The notes beneath the pieces are model-generated. The model searched no databases. It was not told the origin of the DNA and was given only the letters and a program-made list of their open reading frames with translations. Position numbers and translations under genes: made by a program. Of a stretch of 64,000 nucleotides of DNA, positions 18,901 through 25,734 are shown in pieces. The stretch covers positions 4,192,001 through 4,256,000 of the forward strand of contig NZ_CP133160.1 of NCBI RefSeq assembly GCF_030913365.1. The letters run 5' to 3'. Origin of the DNA: Stenotrophomonas sp. 24(2023) (GTDB lineage Bacteria > Pseudomonadota > Gammaproteobacteria > Xanthomonadales > Xanthomonadaceae). Numbering within the stretch: position 1 is the stretch's first letter; every line of letters starts with the position of its first letter.

Positions 18901-19893
18901 CGTGCCCAGGTAGTTGGTCGCCGGCGGCGCCAGGCCACCGGGCGTATAGCCGGCGGTATTGATGTCCAGGTTGGTGGCGTTGCCCGGAATGTTGTCGTTG
19001 CGGAACTGCAGGTCGTCCACCACGTGCATGGCGTCGCCATAGCTGGCCGGTGCATCGCCGAAGTCGGCGTACGGCACCAGCAGGCCGATGGCGATGGCAG
19101 TGGTACCGCCGCCACGGAATTCGAAATCCATGCCCACGGCCAGGTTGCCCGGCGTGTAGGCGGCATTGTCGAAGCTGAGGAAGGTGACCGCGGCGGTGTT
19201 GTTGTCGTTGCCCGGGCCGAAGCGGATCACCTGGTCGGCGCCGGTGGCGGACTTGGTGACGCGGTACGGGCCTGCACCGATGTTCTTGCGCATCTCCACC
19301 ACGTTCCAGGTGCCGGTGGCGCGCGCCTGCACGTACTCGTTGCTGCCATTGATGGATTCGGCATCGGCCATCACCACGCCACGCAGGCGATAGGGCGCCC
19401 CGCCCAGGGTGGACACGCAGTTGACGCGGAAGTTGGCGATGCCCGACGAACCGGCGATGCCGGCGATCAACTGGTTGGCGCCGCCGGTGCCACCGATGTT
19501 GTACAGGTCATCAAGGCTGTCGCCGGAATAGGCGCCAGGCCGGTAGCTGCTGAGCGGAACGCCGGATACGCCGGTCAGCGAACAGGTGACATCCAGGTTG
19601 ATGCCGGCGGCAACCGGCATCGAGATCGACGAGGCACTGCCGTTGCCCAGCAGCACCCCCGGCGTGCCACGATCGGTACCGCCGCCCCAGGTCAGCCACA
19701 GCACCGTGTTGCGGTACGGGCTGCTGCCGCCGGTGGCATACGCCGCTGCCCAGGCCGATACGGGCGCGGCGATGGACAGTGCCGCCAGCAGCAGGCATGC
19801 CAGGTAGCGGCCGGCACGCCGGCGCAGGAAGGAAACATCAGGGTGAACGGAAGCACCGCCCGCGCCGAAGCGCGACGTCATGGACTGCCACAT
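12985..19893 (-). CDS. Giant surface protein: CshA-like, nine DUF11-type repeats, tandem OmpA domains
   Basis: 2302 residues. The ATG at 19893 is supported by AAAGGGGA upstream. Order: signal peptide (CLLLAALSIAAPVSAWA); an N-terminal CshA-like fibril domain (about 45-330); a GEVEDH-type module (about 458); a first DUF11 domain; nine tandem repeats of about 121 residues (about 620-1715), each with CNAANPLVC-like and C-x3-C cysteine pairs; another DUF11 domain; a SdrD-B-like DRDGDGWQD module near 1860; and two OmpA-like peptidoglycan-binding domains (from about 2111 and 2206). The second OmpA domain is canonical (GHTDVRG), the first degenerate. It likely forms a disulfide-braced fibre fixed to peptidoglycan at its C-terminus. 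A role in adhesion or biofilm is inferred. Confidence 0.88.
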   Translation of the reverse strand: MWQSMTSRFGAGGASVHPDVSFLRRRAGRYLACLLLAALSIAAPVSAWAAAYATGGSSPYRNTVLWLTWGGGTDRGTPGVLLGNGSASSISMPVAAGINLDVTCSLTGVSGVPLSSYRPGAYSGDSLDDLYNIGGTGGANQLIAGIAGSSGIANFRVNCVSTLGGAPYRLRGVVMADAESINGSNEYVQARATGTWNVVEMRKNIGAGPYRVTKSATGADQVIRFGPGNDNNTAAVTFLSFDNAAYTPGNLAVGMDFEFRGGGTTAIAIGLLVPYADFGDAPASYGDAMHVVDDLQFRNDNIPGNATNLDINTAGYTPGGLAPPATNYLGTVGPDTEQRSSYSNDARGDDDFPAGNPNEEDAWPRNYRLTVMQAGTVVTQPVACMGNGSVAGWIDFNRNGQFDAGERSNTALCSGGTATLSWTVPGTVVAGPSFVRLRYATNPAQIQQPIGVADDGEVEDHLITIAAPSLRITKTNNSTAGVWNYGVTGQLYTLTVSNTTDVPTGNPPNVQPGTITVLDDLPAGIVPAWTGTLVSNGWSCAAAGQRVTCTSAQVLAATGNPGASSAMVLPVTVTASATGTLTNYASVGGGHDPFNGGVTPQPGAACTDADHCALSPVTVPPTRVGYVKRANTAGPVSVGDTLGYTVDVTVADGNTRDVVTLTDTLGTGLDFGSVTSAGPFTCNAANPLVCTLPTDTLPGTYSLTYSAVVNAQASGQVTNAVVGTGTDTPTCTGVCTTTTPVAAPQVSVSKASTTPGPVVVGDSVGYTLTVVVANARTNGVVTLTDTLGTGLDFGSITSAGAFTCNSANPLVCTLPAGSVPGSYNMSYTATVNAQASGQVRNAVVPSGPDTPTCGGSCDTTTPVGAPRVSVSKASTTAGPVAIGGSINYTLSVVVADARTTGVVTLTDTLGTGLDFGSVTSPGAFTCNAANPLVCTLPAGTVPGTYTMSYTATVNAQAIGPLRNAVVPSGPDTPTCSGSCDTTTPLASPQVRYSKQASTGGPLRVGDSLAYTLTVTVADAPTTGVVTLTDTLGTGLDFTAVTSAGAFTCNAANPLVCSLPAGRPPGSYSLTYTATVNAQASGQLRNAVVGTGPDTPSCGSSCDTTTPVATPGVSYAKSVNTAGPVAVGDVLTYTLTTVVTNSQTTDAVTLTDTLGTGLDVGTITSAGAYSCTVGNPLVCVLPAGTVPGSYSVSYTATVNAQATGQVTNAVLGSGGDTPSCTSNCGTSTPVDAPRIDYRKSSAAAGAVKVGDTIAYTLTAVVSRSQTTTVFTLTDTLGTGLDFGAVTATTGFSCGAGNPLVCTLPAGSVPGTYTVNYTATVNAQATGNVRNGVVGSGNGTQTCVTDCTTTTPVLAAAVTYRKTSATASPVSVGDAVEYSVEVVVANSQTTGVLTFTDTLGNGLDLVAVTQPGAFSCTVANPLVCTLPAGTVPGTYTLGYRAQVNAQATGSVRNAVLGSGSDTPTCSADCSTEHVLRATEIQVVKSSLPAAGTEVRAGDSISYTLTVDVLHAATTQPLRLDDTLGNGLVFDAVSASGAFTCSASLVCTLPAGTVPGRYAVTYQAHVSVDARGPIGNVVVGQGGGGQPPDCTTCSTEHPLAEPRVVLDKQADPASGTTLRPGDRLRYTLGATVERAALRAALQLVDTPDPGLTIDTLPAGCARQGSDIVCTLPAGTTPGRHEFSYQAVVNAQARSAVSNRLRGQYPDGGTPPECGTCETRHPVLSDFALRITKTASPRLVKVGDLVRYQLVVENVGGSNWRDGIVVDTPPPGFSYVAGSMAVADDDGAFALASSQAPLRIGAVDIAVGRSATITYLLRVGAGVRSGNHVNEAVATGTDGAPLSNLATAEVRMDADPLLEDSLVFGTVFDDRDGDGWQDSAELTGVRVQGGFAPSAYIPGSTTIDHGQGPQPVADASAPLLHGLQVGTVAGRGSSADSAADHQVVVRQRLRELAFTDDFQLDSTQGLQLRMDAAGATTLQRSGQAAKGLTAAEPSVHRDVARVADGYEVAYVIRNEGIQEQGIPGVRLATVEGLLIETDPFGRYHLADVHGGDARLGRNFIVKLDPATLPAGSELTTENPLLRRVTQGVPTRFSFGVRLPPSPQAAAERIELALGEVLFAPGSSELRADYKPVLAKIAEVVDRYRGGDVVILADGDSQALAFARAVAVREALQAEVAEASRGGLTVQLRTRVDDPHSLVAGVDAGGALLGTVLFDTDKAVIREGFTPLLASIARRLEAMGGGQVSLVGHTDVRGRHAYNQALGLRRAEAVFEALRGQLSPAVQQRVRVRNQESAATREAARQQEARR
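14735..18035 (-). repeat. Nine tandem ~366-bp coding repeats (DUF11-type)
   Basis: The boundaries of successive repeats fall near 18030, 17655, 17290, 16925, 16560, 16195, 15830, 15465 and 15090, a period of about 365 bases. Repeats share long near-identical blocks such as TDTLGTGLDFG and NPLVCTLPAG. The first seven are much closer to each other than the last two, suggesting recent duplication in the N-terminal part. Ends are approximate (tens of bases). Confidence 0.85.
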
Positions 19894-20078
19894 GTGGTTA
19901 TCCCCTTTCAGCGCTCCCGGCGGGAACGCATCTACTGGTTCAACAGTGGGGACAGCAGTGCCCGGTGAGGTCCCGGGTGCATGACATCGCAGGTGCCGGG
20001 TCCGTGGCAGGTAGTGCTGTCCGTGAAGCCTTGCCCGGGGCGTGTTGCTGCACCCGGCATTACAGGTGGCGCCATCCT

Positions 20079-20098
20079 AATGTGATAGACATCACATT
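20079..20098. promoter_or_regulatory. Clp/CRP-type palindrome
   Basis: AATGTGATAGACATCACATT has perfect 8-base arms around AGAC and contains the consensus TGTGA-N6-TCACA. In Xanthomonadaceae this is the site of the CRP homologue Clp. It lies 186 bases upstream of the giant surface protein (minus strand) and 215 bases upstream of the M23 peptidase, within the 419-base gap 19894-20312. The same gap has a GCGTGT...ACACGC dyad at 20120-20140; nothing else is evident there. Confidence 0.75.
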
Positions 20099-20312
20099 TT
20101 CAAGTGACCCGGTTGTTAAGCGTGTCTTTTTGTAACACGCCCATCCCCGCCCGCTCTGCGCATTTCCGGAAGCTGAATGTGCAGAAACGGCAGATTTTTT
20201 CGATCCAATCAAATCCCTGCGCGTTGCCTTCCCGGGCGCGCTCCCGGGCGACCGGCGGGCATTTCCAGGCGGCCACGCATGGCGCATGCTGCTGCCTTTA
20301 CGGGGGACGTCG

Positions 20313-21482
20313 ATGCGCGATCGATCGGGATGGATGTGGGCGATGCTGCTGGCCACCGTGCCCGTGTGGGCGAACGCGGCCACGCCGCCACCGGCACCGG
20401 TGGAGGCCCATGTACCCTTCGCACCGTCGGCGTTCCTGGGCAGCGATGGCCATCGGCACCTTGCCTACGAACTGCATGTCAGCAATTTCTACGGCGATAC
20501 CGGTGCGCTGGCGGCGCAGGACCTGCAGGTGTTCGCAGACGACGGGCCGGTGCCGCTGCTGCACTGGGACCCGCAGGCACTGGCGCGGCAGATCCGCCCC
20601 ACGCCGGCCCAGGGCAGCGCCGCATCCATCGCCGCAGGCGCGCGGTCGGTCATCTTCGTCTGGATCACACTGCCCGATGGCAGGGCCATGCCGCGCCGGT
20701 TGCGGCACGTGATGGACCTGCGCACCGTGCAGGGCACCCCGGTACGCCTGGATGGCGCTGCACTGCAGGTGGCGACCACCCCGCCCCCGACGCTGGGGCC
20801 GCCGCTGCGCGGAGGCGACTGGCTGGCCCATGAAGGCCCGGGCGCGGCGCAGTCACACCACTGGGGCAGCCTGGTGGCCGTCAATGGCGCACTGACGATT
20901 CCACAGCGCTACGCATTGGACCTGGTGGGCGTGGATGCGTCCGGCCGTGCACTGCGCCACGGCACCCGCGCACTGCAGCGGAAGCAGCACAGCGACTGGA
21001 TCGGCTACGGCTGGGACGTGGTGGCGGTGGCCGACGGCATCGTCCGGGGCAGCCATGATGGTGAGCCCGAATACCCGCCGCTCACGGCACAGCCCGAACC
21101 TGCGGCGCTGACCGCCGATACCCTGTTCGGCAACCACGTGATCCTGGAAATCGCCCCCGGCGTATTCGCCAGCTATGCACACCTGAAGACCGGCAGCGTG
21201 CGGGTGAAGCCCGGGGACCACGTGGTGCGTGGGCAAGTGGTGGCGCAACTGGGGCAGTCAGGCAACTCGGCGGCCCCGCACCTGCATTTCCAGCTCTCCG
21301 ACCAACCCACCTTCGAAGGCGCCGAAGGCGTGCCGTACACCTTCGAGCACTTCCACTACCTCGGCCCGGAAAGCGAGGCGCAGCTGTTCCCGGGCGGGCC
21401 GGCCTGGCACGCCGCCCCTGCGCAGCCCCGCCAGCAGCAGTTGCCGCTGAACGATGTGGTGGTGCGCTTCCCGCTGCACTGA
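20313..21482 (+). CDS. M23-family (LytM) peptidase, secreted
   Basis: 389 residues; the ATG at 20313 is preferred because GGGGGA sits five bases before it. A signal peptide (MWAMLLATVPVWANA) directs it to the periplasm. The C-terminal LytM fold contains GYGWDVVAVADGIV, NHVILEI, YAHLKTGSVRVKPGDHV and the HLHF metal motif (SAAPHLHFQLSD). The first zinc pair appears as the H-x8-D form (QHSDWIGYGWD). M23 enzymes cut peptidoglycan crosslinks or Gly-rich peptides. The N-terminal about 180 residues are unlike known adaptor domains. It is divergent from the giant surface protein and shares its regulatory gap, so joint control is possible. Confidence 0.85.
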   Translation: MRDRSGWMWAMLLATVPVWANAATPPPAPVEAHVPFAPSAFLGSDGHRHLAYELHVSNFYGDTGALAAQDLQVFADDGPVPLLHWDPQALARQIRPTPAQGSAASIAAGARSVIFVWITLPDGRAMPRRLRHVMDLRTVQGTPVRLDGAALQVATTPPPTLGPPLRGGDWLAHEGPGAAQSHHWGSLVAVNGALTIPQRYALDLVGVDASGRALRHGTRALQRKQHSDWIGYGWDVVAVADGIVRGSHDGEPEYPPLTAQPEPAALTADTLFGNHVILEIAPGVFASYAHLKTGSVRVKPGDHVVRGQVVAQLGQSGNSAAPHLHFQLSDQPTFEGAEGVPYTFEHFHYLGPESEAQLFPGGPAWHAAPAQPRQQQLPLNDVVVRFPLH

Positions 21483-21501
21483 TACGGCCCGGGCCTCGCC
21501 G

Positions 21502-22434
21502 CTAGGTGTTCGCCACGCCGGCCTGCCCTGCCGCCAGCTCGGCCACGAACGCCAGCAACGCCCGGGTCTTGGCCGGCACGTGGTGGCGCGTGGGGTAATA
21601 GGCGTACAGCGGGAAACGCAGGTCACACCACTCGGGGAACACCGGTAGCAGTGCACCGCTGGCCAGGTGTTGCTCGATGCCCAGTTCGAACAGCTGGGCG
21701 ATGCCCTGCCCGGCCAGGCAGGCGGCGTACACCGCCCCGGCTTCGTTGACGGTCAGGCGACCCTGCGGCACCACCACGCGCTTCCGGCGCCCCTGCCGGA
21801 ATTCCCAGGCAAACGTGCCGCCGGTGGCCGCCTCACGGAACAGGATGCAGCGGTGCGCGGCGGTTTCCAGCGCGCCCGGATCGGCCGGCCGGCCGAAGCG
21901 CTTGAGGTAGGCCGGCGAAGCCGCGGCGATCACCCGGGTGTCGAACACCCGGCGCGCCACCAGTGACGAGGCGCGCGGGTGGCCGAAGCGCAGAGCCAGG
22001 TCGAAGCCTTCGGCCACCATGTCGCCCAGGTCATCGCGGCTGCGCAGTTCAACCTCCAGCGCGGGGTGCCGGTCCATGAAGCGGCCGATCTGCGGTGCCA
22101 GCACGGCCTGGGCGAACAACGGATCGACATTGACGCGCAGGCGGCCACGGATGACGGCGGTCGTGCCTGCCGCCGACTCGGTGGCTTCAGCGATCGCCGC
22201 CACCAGCGGCCGCACCGCTTCGTAGTAGCGGCGCCCTTCGTCGGTCAGGCGCACGGCGCGCGTGGTGCGTTCGAACACGCGCATGCCCAGCCGCGCCTCC
22301 AGCCGGGCCACCGCCCGGCTGACCCCGGGCTGTGACAGCCCCACGACCTCGGCAGCGGCGCTGAAACTGCGGCTTTCGACGATGGCGAACATCACCTCCA
22401 GGCCCGCCAGCAACTGGCTGTCCATGCGTGTCAT
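21502..22434 (-). CDS. LysR-family transcriptional regulator
   Basis: 310 residues with an N-terminal LysR HTH (SRSFSAAAEVVGLSQPGVSR) and the usual co-inducer domain. AGGAGG lies five bases before the ATG at 22434, which decides that start over the ATG three codons later. It is divergent from an MFS exporter and a dehydrogenase, the classic layout for a LysR protein and its target; the target operator is probably the dyad at 22448-22462. The ligand is unknown. Confidence 0.9.
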   Translation of the reverse strand: MTRMDSQLLAGLEVMFAIVESRSFSAAAEVVGLSQPGVSRAVARLEARLGMRVFERTTRAVRLTDEGRRYYEAVRPLVAAIAEATESAAGTTAVIRGRLRVNVDPLFAQAVLAPQIGRFMDRHPALEVELRSRDDLGDMVAEGFDLALRFGHPRASSLVARRVFDTRVIAAASPAYLKRFGRPADPGALETAAHRCILFREAATGGTFAWEFRQGRRKRVVVPQGRLTVNEAGAVYAACLAGQGIAQLFELGIEQHLASGALLPVFPEWCDLRFPLYAYYPTRHHVPAKTRALLAFVAELAAGQAGVANT

Positions 22435-22447
22435 TGATGCCTCCTGC

Positions 22448-22462
22448 GCATGAATGTCATGC
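22448..22462. promoter_or_regulatory. Candidate LysR operator
   Basis: GCATGAATGTCATGC: perfect 6-base arms around ATG, in the 100-base gap between the LysR gene and the MFS gene. Size and symmetry fit a LysR recognition site, though the site lies very close to the LysR start codon. Confidence 0.4.
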
Positions 22463-22534
22463 CATCCATGCTATCGCAACCGCCATGGCCACGCAGCAGA
22501 ATGCCGCCTTCGCAGACCACCGGAGGATGCCTGC

Positions 22535-23737
22535 ATGTCCCTTGCACCGCCCCTCGCCGGCACCGCCGGCACGCACCATCCCTCCCGCCTGCGGGCGGCT
22601 GCCGCCGTCCTGGCCTTGAGCCTGGGCTGCTTCACCTTCGTCAGCACCGAACTGATGCCGGTCGGCGTGCTGCCGGCGATGGCACAGGGCCTGGGCGTTT
22701 CGCTCGGCGCCGCGGGCTACCTGGTGTCCTGCTTCGCGTTCGTGGTCGCACTGACCGCTGCGCCGCTGACCGGCCTGCTCGGCCGCCTCGACCGCCGGAT
22801 GCTGATGGCCGCGCTGCTGGCGGTGTGTGGTATCGGCAACCTGATCACCTGCCTGGCCCCGGGCTACGCCACCGTGCTGGCCGGCCGGGTGCTGGTGGCC
22901 GCTGCCATCGGCGTGTTCTGGTCCACCGCCGTGGTGACCGCGGTGCATCTGGTGTCGGCGCGCAATGCCATCCGCACCACCGCCATCGTCTTCGGCGGGG
23001 TCTCGCTGGCCACGGTACTGGGCGTTCCCGCCGGCACGCTGATCGGCGACCACGCCGGCTGGCGGGCGGTATTTGCCGCGCTGTCGGTGCTGAGCCTGGC
23101 TGTGTTCGCGGTGGTCACCTGGTCGGTGCCGGCCGTACGCCTGTCCAAGGCCTCGCTGCGCCATGCCATGGGGGCGATCGCGCGTGACCGCGCCCTGCTG
23201 GCGGTGTTCTCGGCCACCGCGCTGATCGTCACCGGCAACTTCCTGGCGTACACCTACATCACGCCGTGGCTGGCGCAGGTGGCCGGCGTGGGCAGCGAGC
23301 AGACCAGCCTGTTGCTGCTGGTCTACGGCGCAGCCGGGGTGGCCGCCAATTTCGCCGCTGCGCCGCTGGCCGCACGTGCCCTGCACACCGGGCTGGCCAT
23401 CATCACCGCGCTGATGGCCGCCAGCCTGTTCGCGCTGGCGCTGGCCGGCCACCACCTCGCCACCACCGTGGGCGTCATCGCCTGCTGGGGCGCGGCGTAT
23501 GGCGCGCTGCCGGTGCTGCTGCAGACGCTGGTGTTCCGTGGCGCGGCCCGCCTGGAGGGCGCCGCCGACGCGGCGACGGCCATCAACGTGGCCGTCTTCA
23601 ACGCAGCCATCGGCCTGGGCGCGCTGATCGGCGGCCAGGTCATCAATGCCAGCGGGCCCGCACGCATTCCTGTTGTGGCAGCGGTGTTCGTGCTGGTGGG
23701 GCTGGCCGTGGTGCATCGCGCCGCACGCCGGGCCTGA
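22535..23737 (+). CDS. MFS transporter, drug:H+ antiporter type
   Basis: 400 residues with about 12 hydrophobic segments, the AraJ/YdhP-like DHA1 layout. CGGAGGA is seven bases before the ATG at 22535. The loop between helices 2 and 3 carries GLLGRLDRR, the family's motif-A region. It probably exports a small molecule across the inner membrane by proton antiport. It is transcribed away from the LysR gene at 21502-22434 and followed 44 bases later by a dehydrogenase, so the pair may detoxify one compound. The substrate is unknown. Confidence 0.88.
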   Translation: MSLAPPLAGTAGTHHPSRLRAAAAVLALSLGCFTFVSTELMPVGVLPAMAQGLGVSLGAAGYLVSCFAFVVALTAAPLTGLLGRLDRRMLMAALLAVCGIGNLITCLAPGYATVLAGRVLVAAAIGVFWSTAVVTAVHLVSARNAIRTTAIVFGGVSLATVLGVPAGTLIGDHAGWRAVFAALSVLSLAVFAVVTWSVPAVRLSKASLRHAMGAIARDRALLAVFSATALIVTGNFLAYTYITPWLAQVAGVGSEQTSLLLLVYGAAGVAANFAAAPLAARALHTGLAIITALMAASLFALALAGHHLATTVGVIACWGAAYGALPVLLQTLVFRGAARLEGAADAATAINVAVFNAAIGLGALIGGQVINASGPARIPVVAAVFVLVGLAVVHRAARRA

Positions 23738-23781
23738 GCCGCCTGCCCGTTGTTGAACATTCCATCGAAGAAGGACGCATC

Positions 23782-24651
23782 ATGAAAATCGCATTTCTTG
23801 GCATCGGCAGCATGGGCCAGCGCATGTGCGCGCGGCTGATCGACGCCGGGCACCAGGTGACCGCATGGAACCGCAGTGCCGGGCCCGCCCGCAACGATGT
23901 GCTGCCCGGGGCCCGCTGGGCCGCCACGCCGCGCGAAGCTGCCACCGGCGCCGACCTGGTGGTGGCGATGGTGGCCAACGATGACGCCTCGCGCAGCATC
24001 TGGCTGGATGAAGACAACGGCGCGCTGGCCGCGGTCGGTCCGCAGGCGGTGGCCGTCGAGAGTTCCACGGTGTCGCCGGGCTGGATCACCGCGCTTGGCC
24101 AGGCCGCACAGCGCGCGGGCGTGCGCCTGATCGAAGCACCGGTATCGGGCAGCCTGCCGCAGGCGGAGATGGGCCAGTTGATCTACCTTGCCAGCGGTGA
24201 CCGCGAGGCCATCACCCAGGCCACACCGGCCCTGCGCTGCATGGGCTGCGAGGTGCACCGGGTGGGCGCACTGGGCACCGGGGCGCTGGCCAAGCTGGCC
24301 ACCAACACCCTGCTGGGCGTGCAGGTCGCGGCGATGGCCGAGGTGGTCGGCCTGCTGGCCCGCAGTGGCGTCGCCGCTGCGCCGGTGATCGATGCCCTCA
24401 GCGCAACCACCGTGTGGAGCCCGGCGGTGGGCAAGGTGGCGGCCTCGATGCTGGCCGCCGACTACCGCCCGCTGTTCCCGGTGCAGCTGATCCACAAGGA
24501 CCTGCAGTACATGGTGGATGCGTGCGGCGGCCCGGCGGGCGCGCCGGCCACCGAAGCCACCCGCCAGGTGTTTGCCACCGCTGCCGCCGCCGGGCTGGGC
24601 GAGCGGCACATGACCAGCGTGGCCACCCTGTACAGCGGCAAGCGCCGCTAG
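23782..24651 (+). CDS. NAD(P)-dependent beta-hydroxyacid dehydrogenase family protein
   Basis: 289 residues. It has Rossmann motif FLGIGSMGQRM, the loop EAPVSGSLPQAEMGQ and the catalytic-lysine region GALAKLATNTLLG, followed by the helical C-terminal domain. It is the same family as the gene at 3499, but clearly diverged. It lies in the same direction as, and just behind, the MFS gene, probably under the same LysR regulator. Its stop codon and that of the convergent LysR gene share the four bases CTAG. The substrate is unknown. Confidence 0.87.
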   Translation: MKIAFLGIGSMGQRMCARLIDAGHQVTAWNRSAGPARNDVLPGARWAATPREAATGADLVVAMVANDDASRSIWLDEDNGALAAVGPQAVAVESSTVSPGWITALGQAAQRAGVRLIEAPVSGSLPQAEMGQLIYLASGDREAITQATPALRCMGCEVHRVGALGTGALAKLATNTLLGVQVAAMAEVVGLLARSGVAAAPVIDALSATTVWSPAVGKVAASMLAADYRPLFPVQLIHKDLQYMVDACGGPAGAPATEATRQVFATAAAAGLGERHMTSVATLYSGKRR

Positions 24652-25583
24652 CGCATCGCTGCCGGCAGGCCCTGCGCCGCCGCGTCGCGGCAGATTTCCA
24701 CGCAGAAATCGAGGAACGCTTCGACCGCGGCCGGGGCCAGCCGTCGCGACGGCCGGATCGCGTACAGCGGGTAGGTTTCCCCCGGCCAGTCCGGGAACAG
24801 TTCCAGCAGCCGCCCCTGCTGCAGCAAGTCGCGCGCGGTCAGTTCGAGGATCTGCGCCACGCCTGCACCACTGGCGCAGGCCTGCAGCATCAGGTCGACG
24901 TCGCTAGTGGTCAGCCGGCCGGTGGTATCGACCGGCAACACCCGGCCGTCGCGGTGGAATTCCCAGTCGAAGGGACGGCCTCGCTGCGGGTCGGTGTACT
25001 GGATGCAGTCATGGTCCTTCAGCTGTTCCGGGTGGGCCGGCCGGCCATGCCGGGCCAGGTAGTCCGGTGAGGCCAGCGTCATCACCCGTGTTTCCAGCAG
25101 CAGGCGCGAGGCCATCGTCGAGGCCGGCTGTGGCCCGAAGCGCACCGCCACATCGATGCCTTCGGCAATCAGTTCGCCGCTGTCCAGCGGCGGCACCGTG
25201 ACCAGGTTCAAGCCGGGATGGCGCCGGTGCAGTTCGTCCAGGCGCGGCGCCAGCAGGTGGCGGGCAAACAGCCGGTTCAGGCTGACCCGCAGCGTGCCGC
25301 GCACCGCGACCGCCGCGCCGGACACGTAGTTGGCCGCCTCTTCGATGCCCTCCAGGTGCGGCGCGGCACGTGCGTACAGGCTGGCGCCCTCGCCGGTGAG
25401 GTGCAGCGAACGCGTGGAGCGGTCGAGCAGGCGGATGCCCAGCCGCTGTTCCAGCCGGCTGATGGCCCGGCTGACCCCGGAGGTGGACATGCCCAGCAGC
25501 TCGCCGGCGCGGCTGAAGCTGCCGGCCTCGACCACGGTGGCCAGCACGCTCATGCCCGAAAGAATGCGCCCGTCGGTGCTCAT
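24648..25583 (-). CDS. LysR-family transcriptional regulator
   Basis: 311 residues from the ATG at 25583; an in-frame TTG at 25607 is an alternative, and neither has a strong SD. The HTH is visible (GSFSRAGELLGMSTSGVSR), followed by a ligand-binding domain of normal length. It is divergent from an amidohydrolase/MFS/SDR operon that it presumably controls through the long dyad at 25589-25642. Convergent neighbour at 24651. Confidence 0.88.
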   Translation of the reverse strand: MSTDGRILSGMSVLATVVEAGSFSRAGELLGMSTSGVSRAISRLEQRLGIRLLDRSTRSLHLTGEGASLYARAAPHLEGIEEAANYVSGAAVAVRGTLRVSLNRLFARHLLAPRLDELHRRHPGLNLVTVPPLDSGELIAEGIDVAVRFGPQPASTMASRLLLETRVMTLASPDYLARHGRPAHPEQLKDHDCIQYTDPQRGRPFDWEFHRDGRVLPVDTTGRLTTSDVDLMLQACASGAGVAQILELTARDLLQQGRLLELFPDWPGETYPLYAIRPSRRLAPAAVEAFLDFCVEICRDAAAQGLPAAMR

Positions 25584-25588
25584 GGGGT

Positions 25589-25642
25589 CTTTGTTGAATT
25601 TCAGCAAGGATTATTTGACTGAATCTATATTTATCAACAAAG
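25589..25642. promoter_or_regulatory. Widely spaced inverted repeat in divergent promoter region
   Basis: CTTTGTTGA (25589-25597) and TCAACAAAG (25634-25642) are exact reverse complements separated by 36 bases of unusually AT-rich DNA, which likely holds the promoters. The placement directly before the LysR start codon suggests two operator half-sites and autoregulation. Confidence 0.5.
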
Positions 25643-25734
25643 GGCTGCAACCTATCGTGCACGCCGTGGCCTGCGCCCCTCGCCCGAGGCACGCCGCGCC
25701 TGCCCGTCCCTGCTACCCGTTTCCCGGAGCCCCC

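Noticed and set aside
12871..19968. A 2365-codon open frame on the plus strand
   Set aside because: It is antisense to the 2302-residue surface protein. Its translation is Gly/His/Arg-rich low complexity, as expected for the complement of a GC-rich repeat gene, and it has no RBS or signal.
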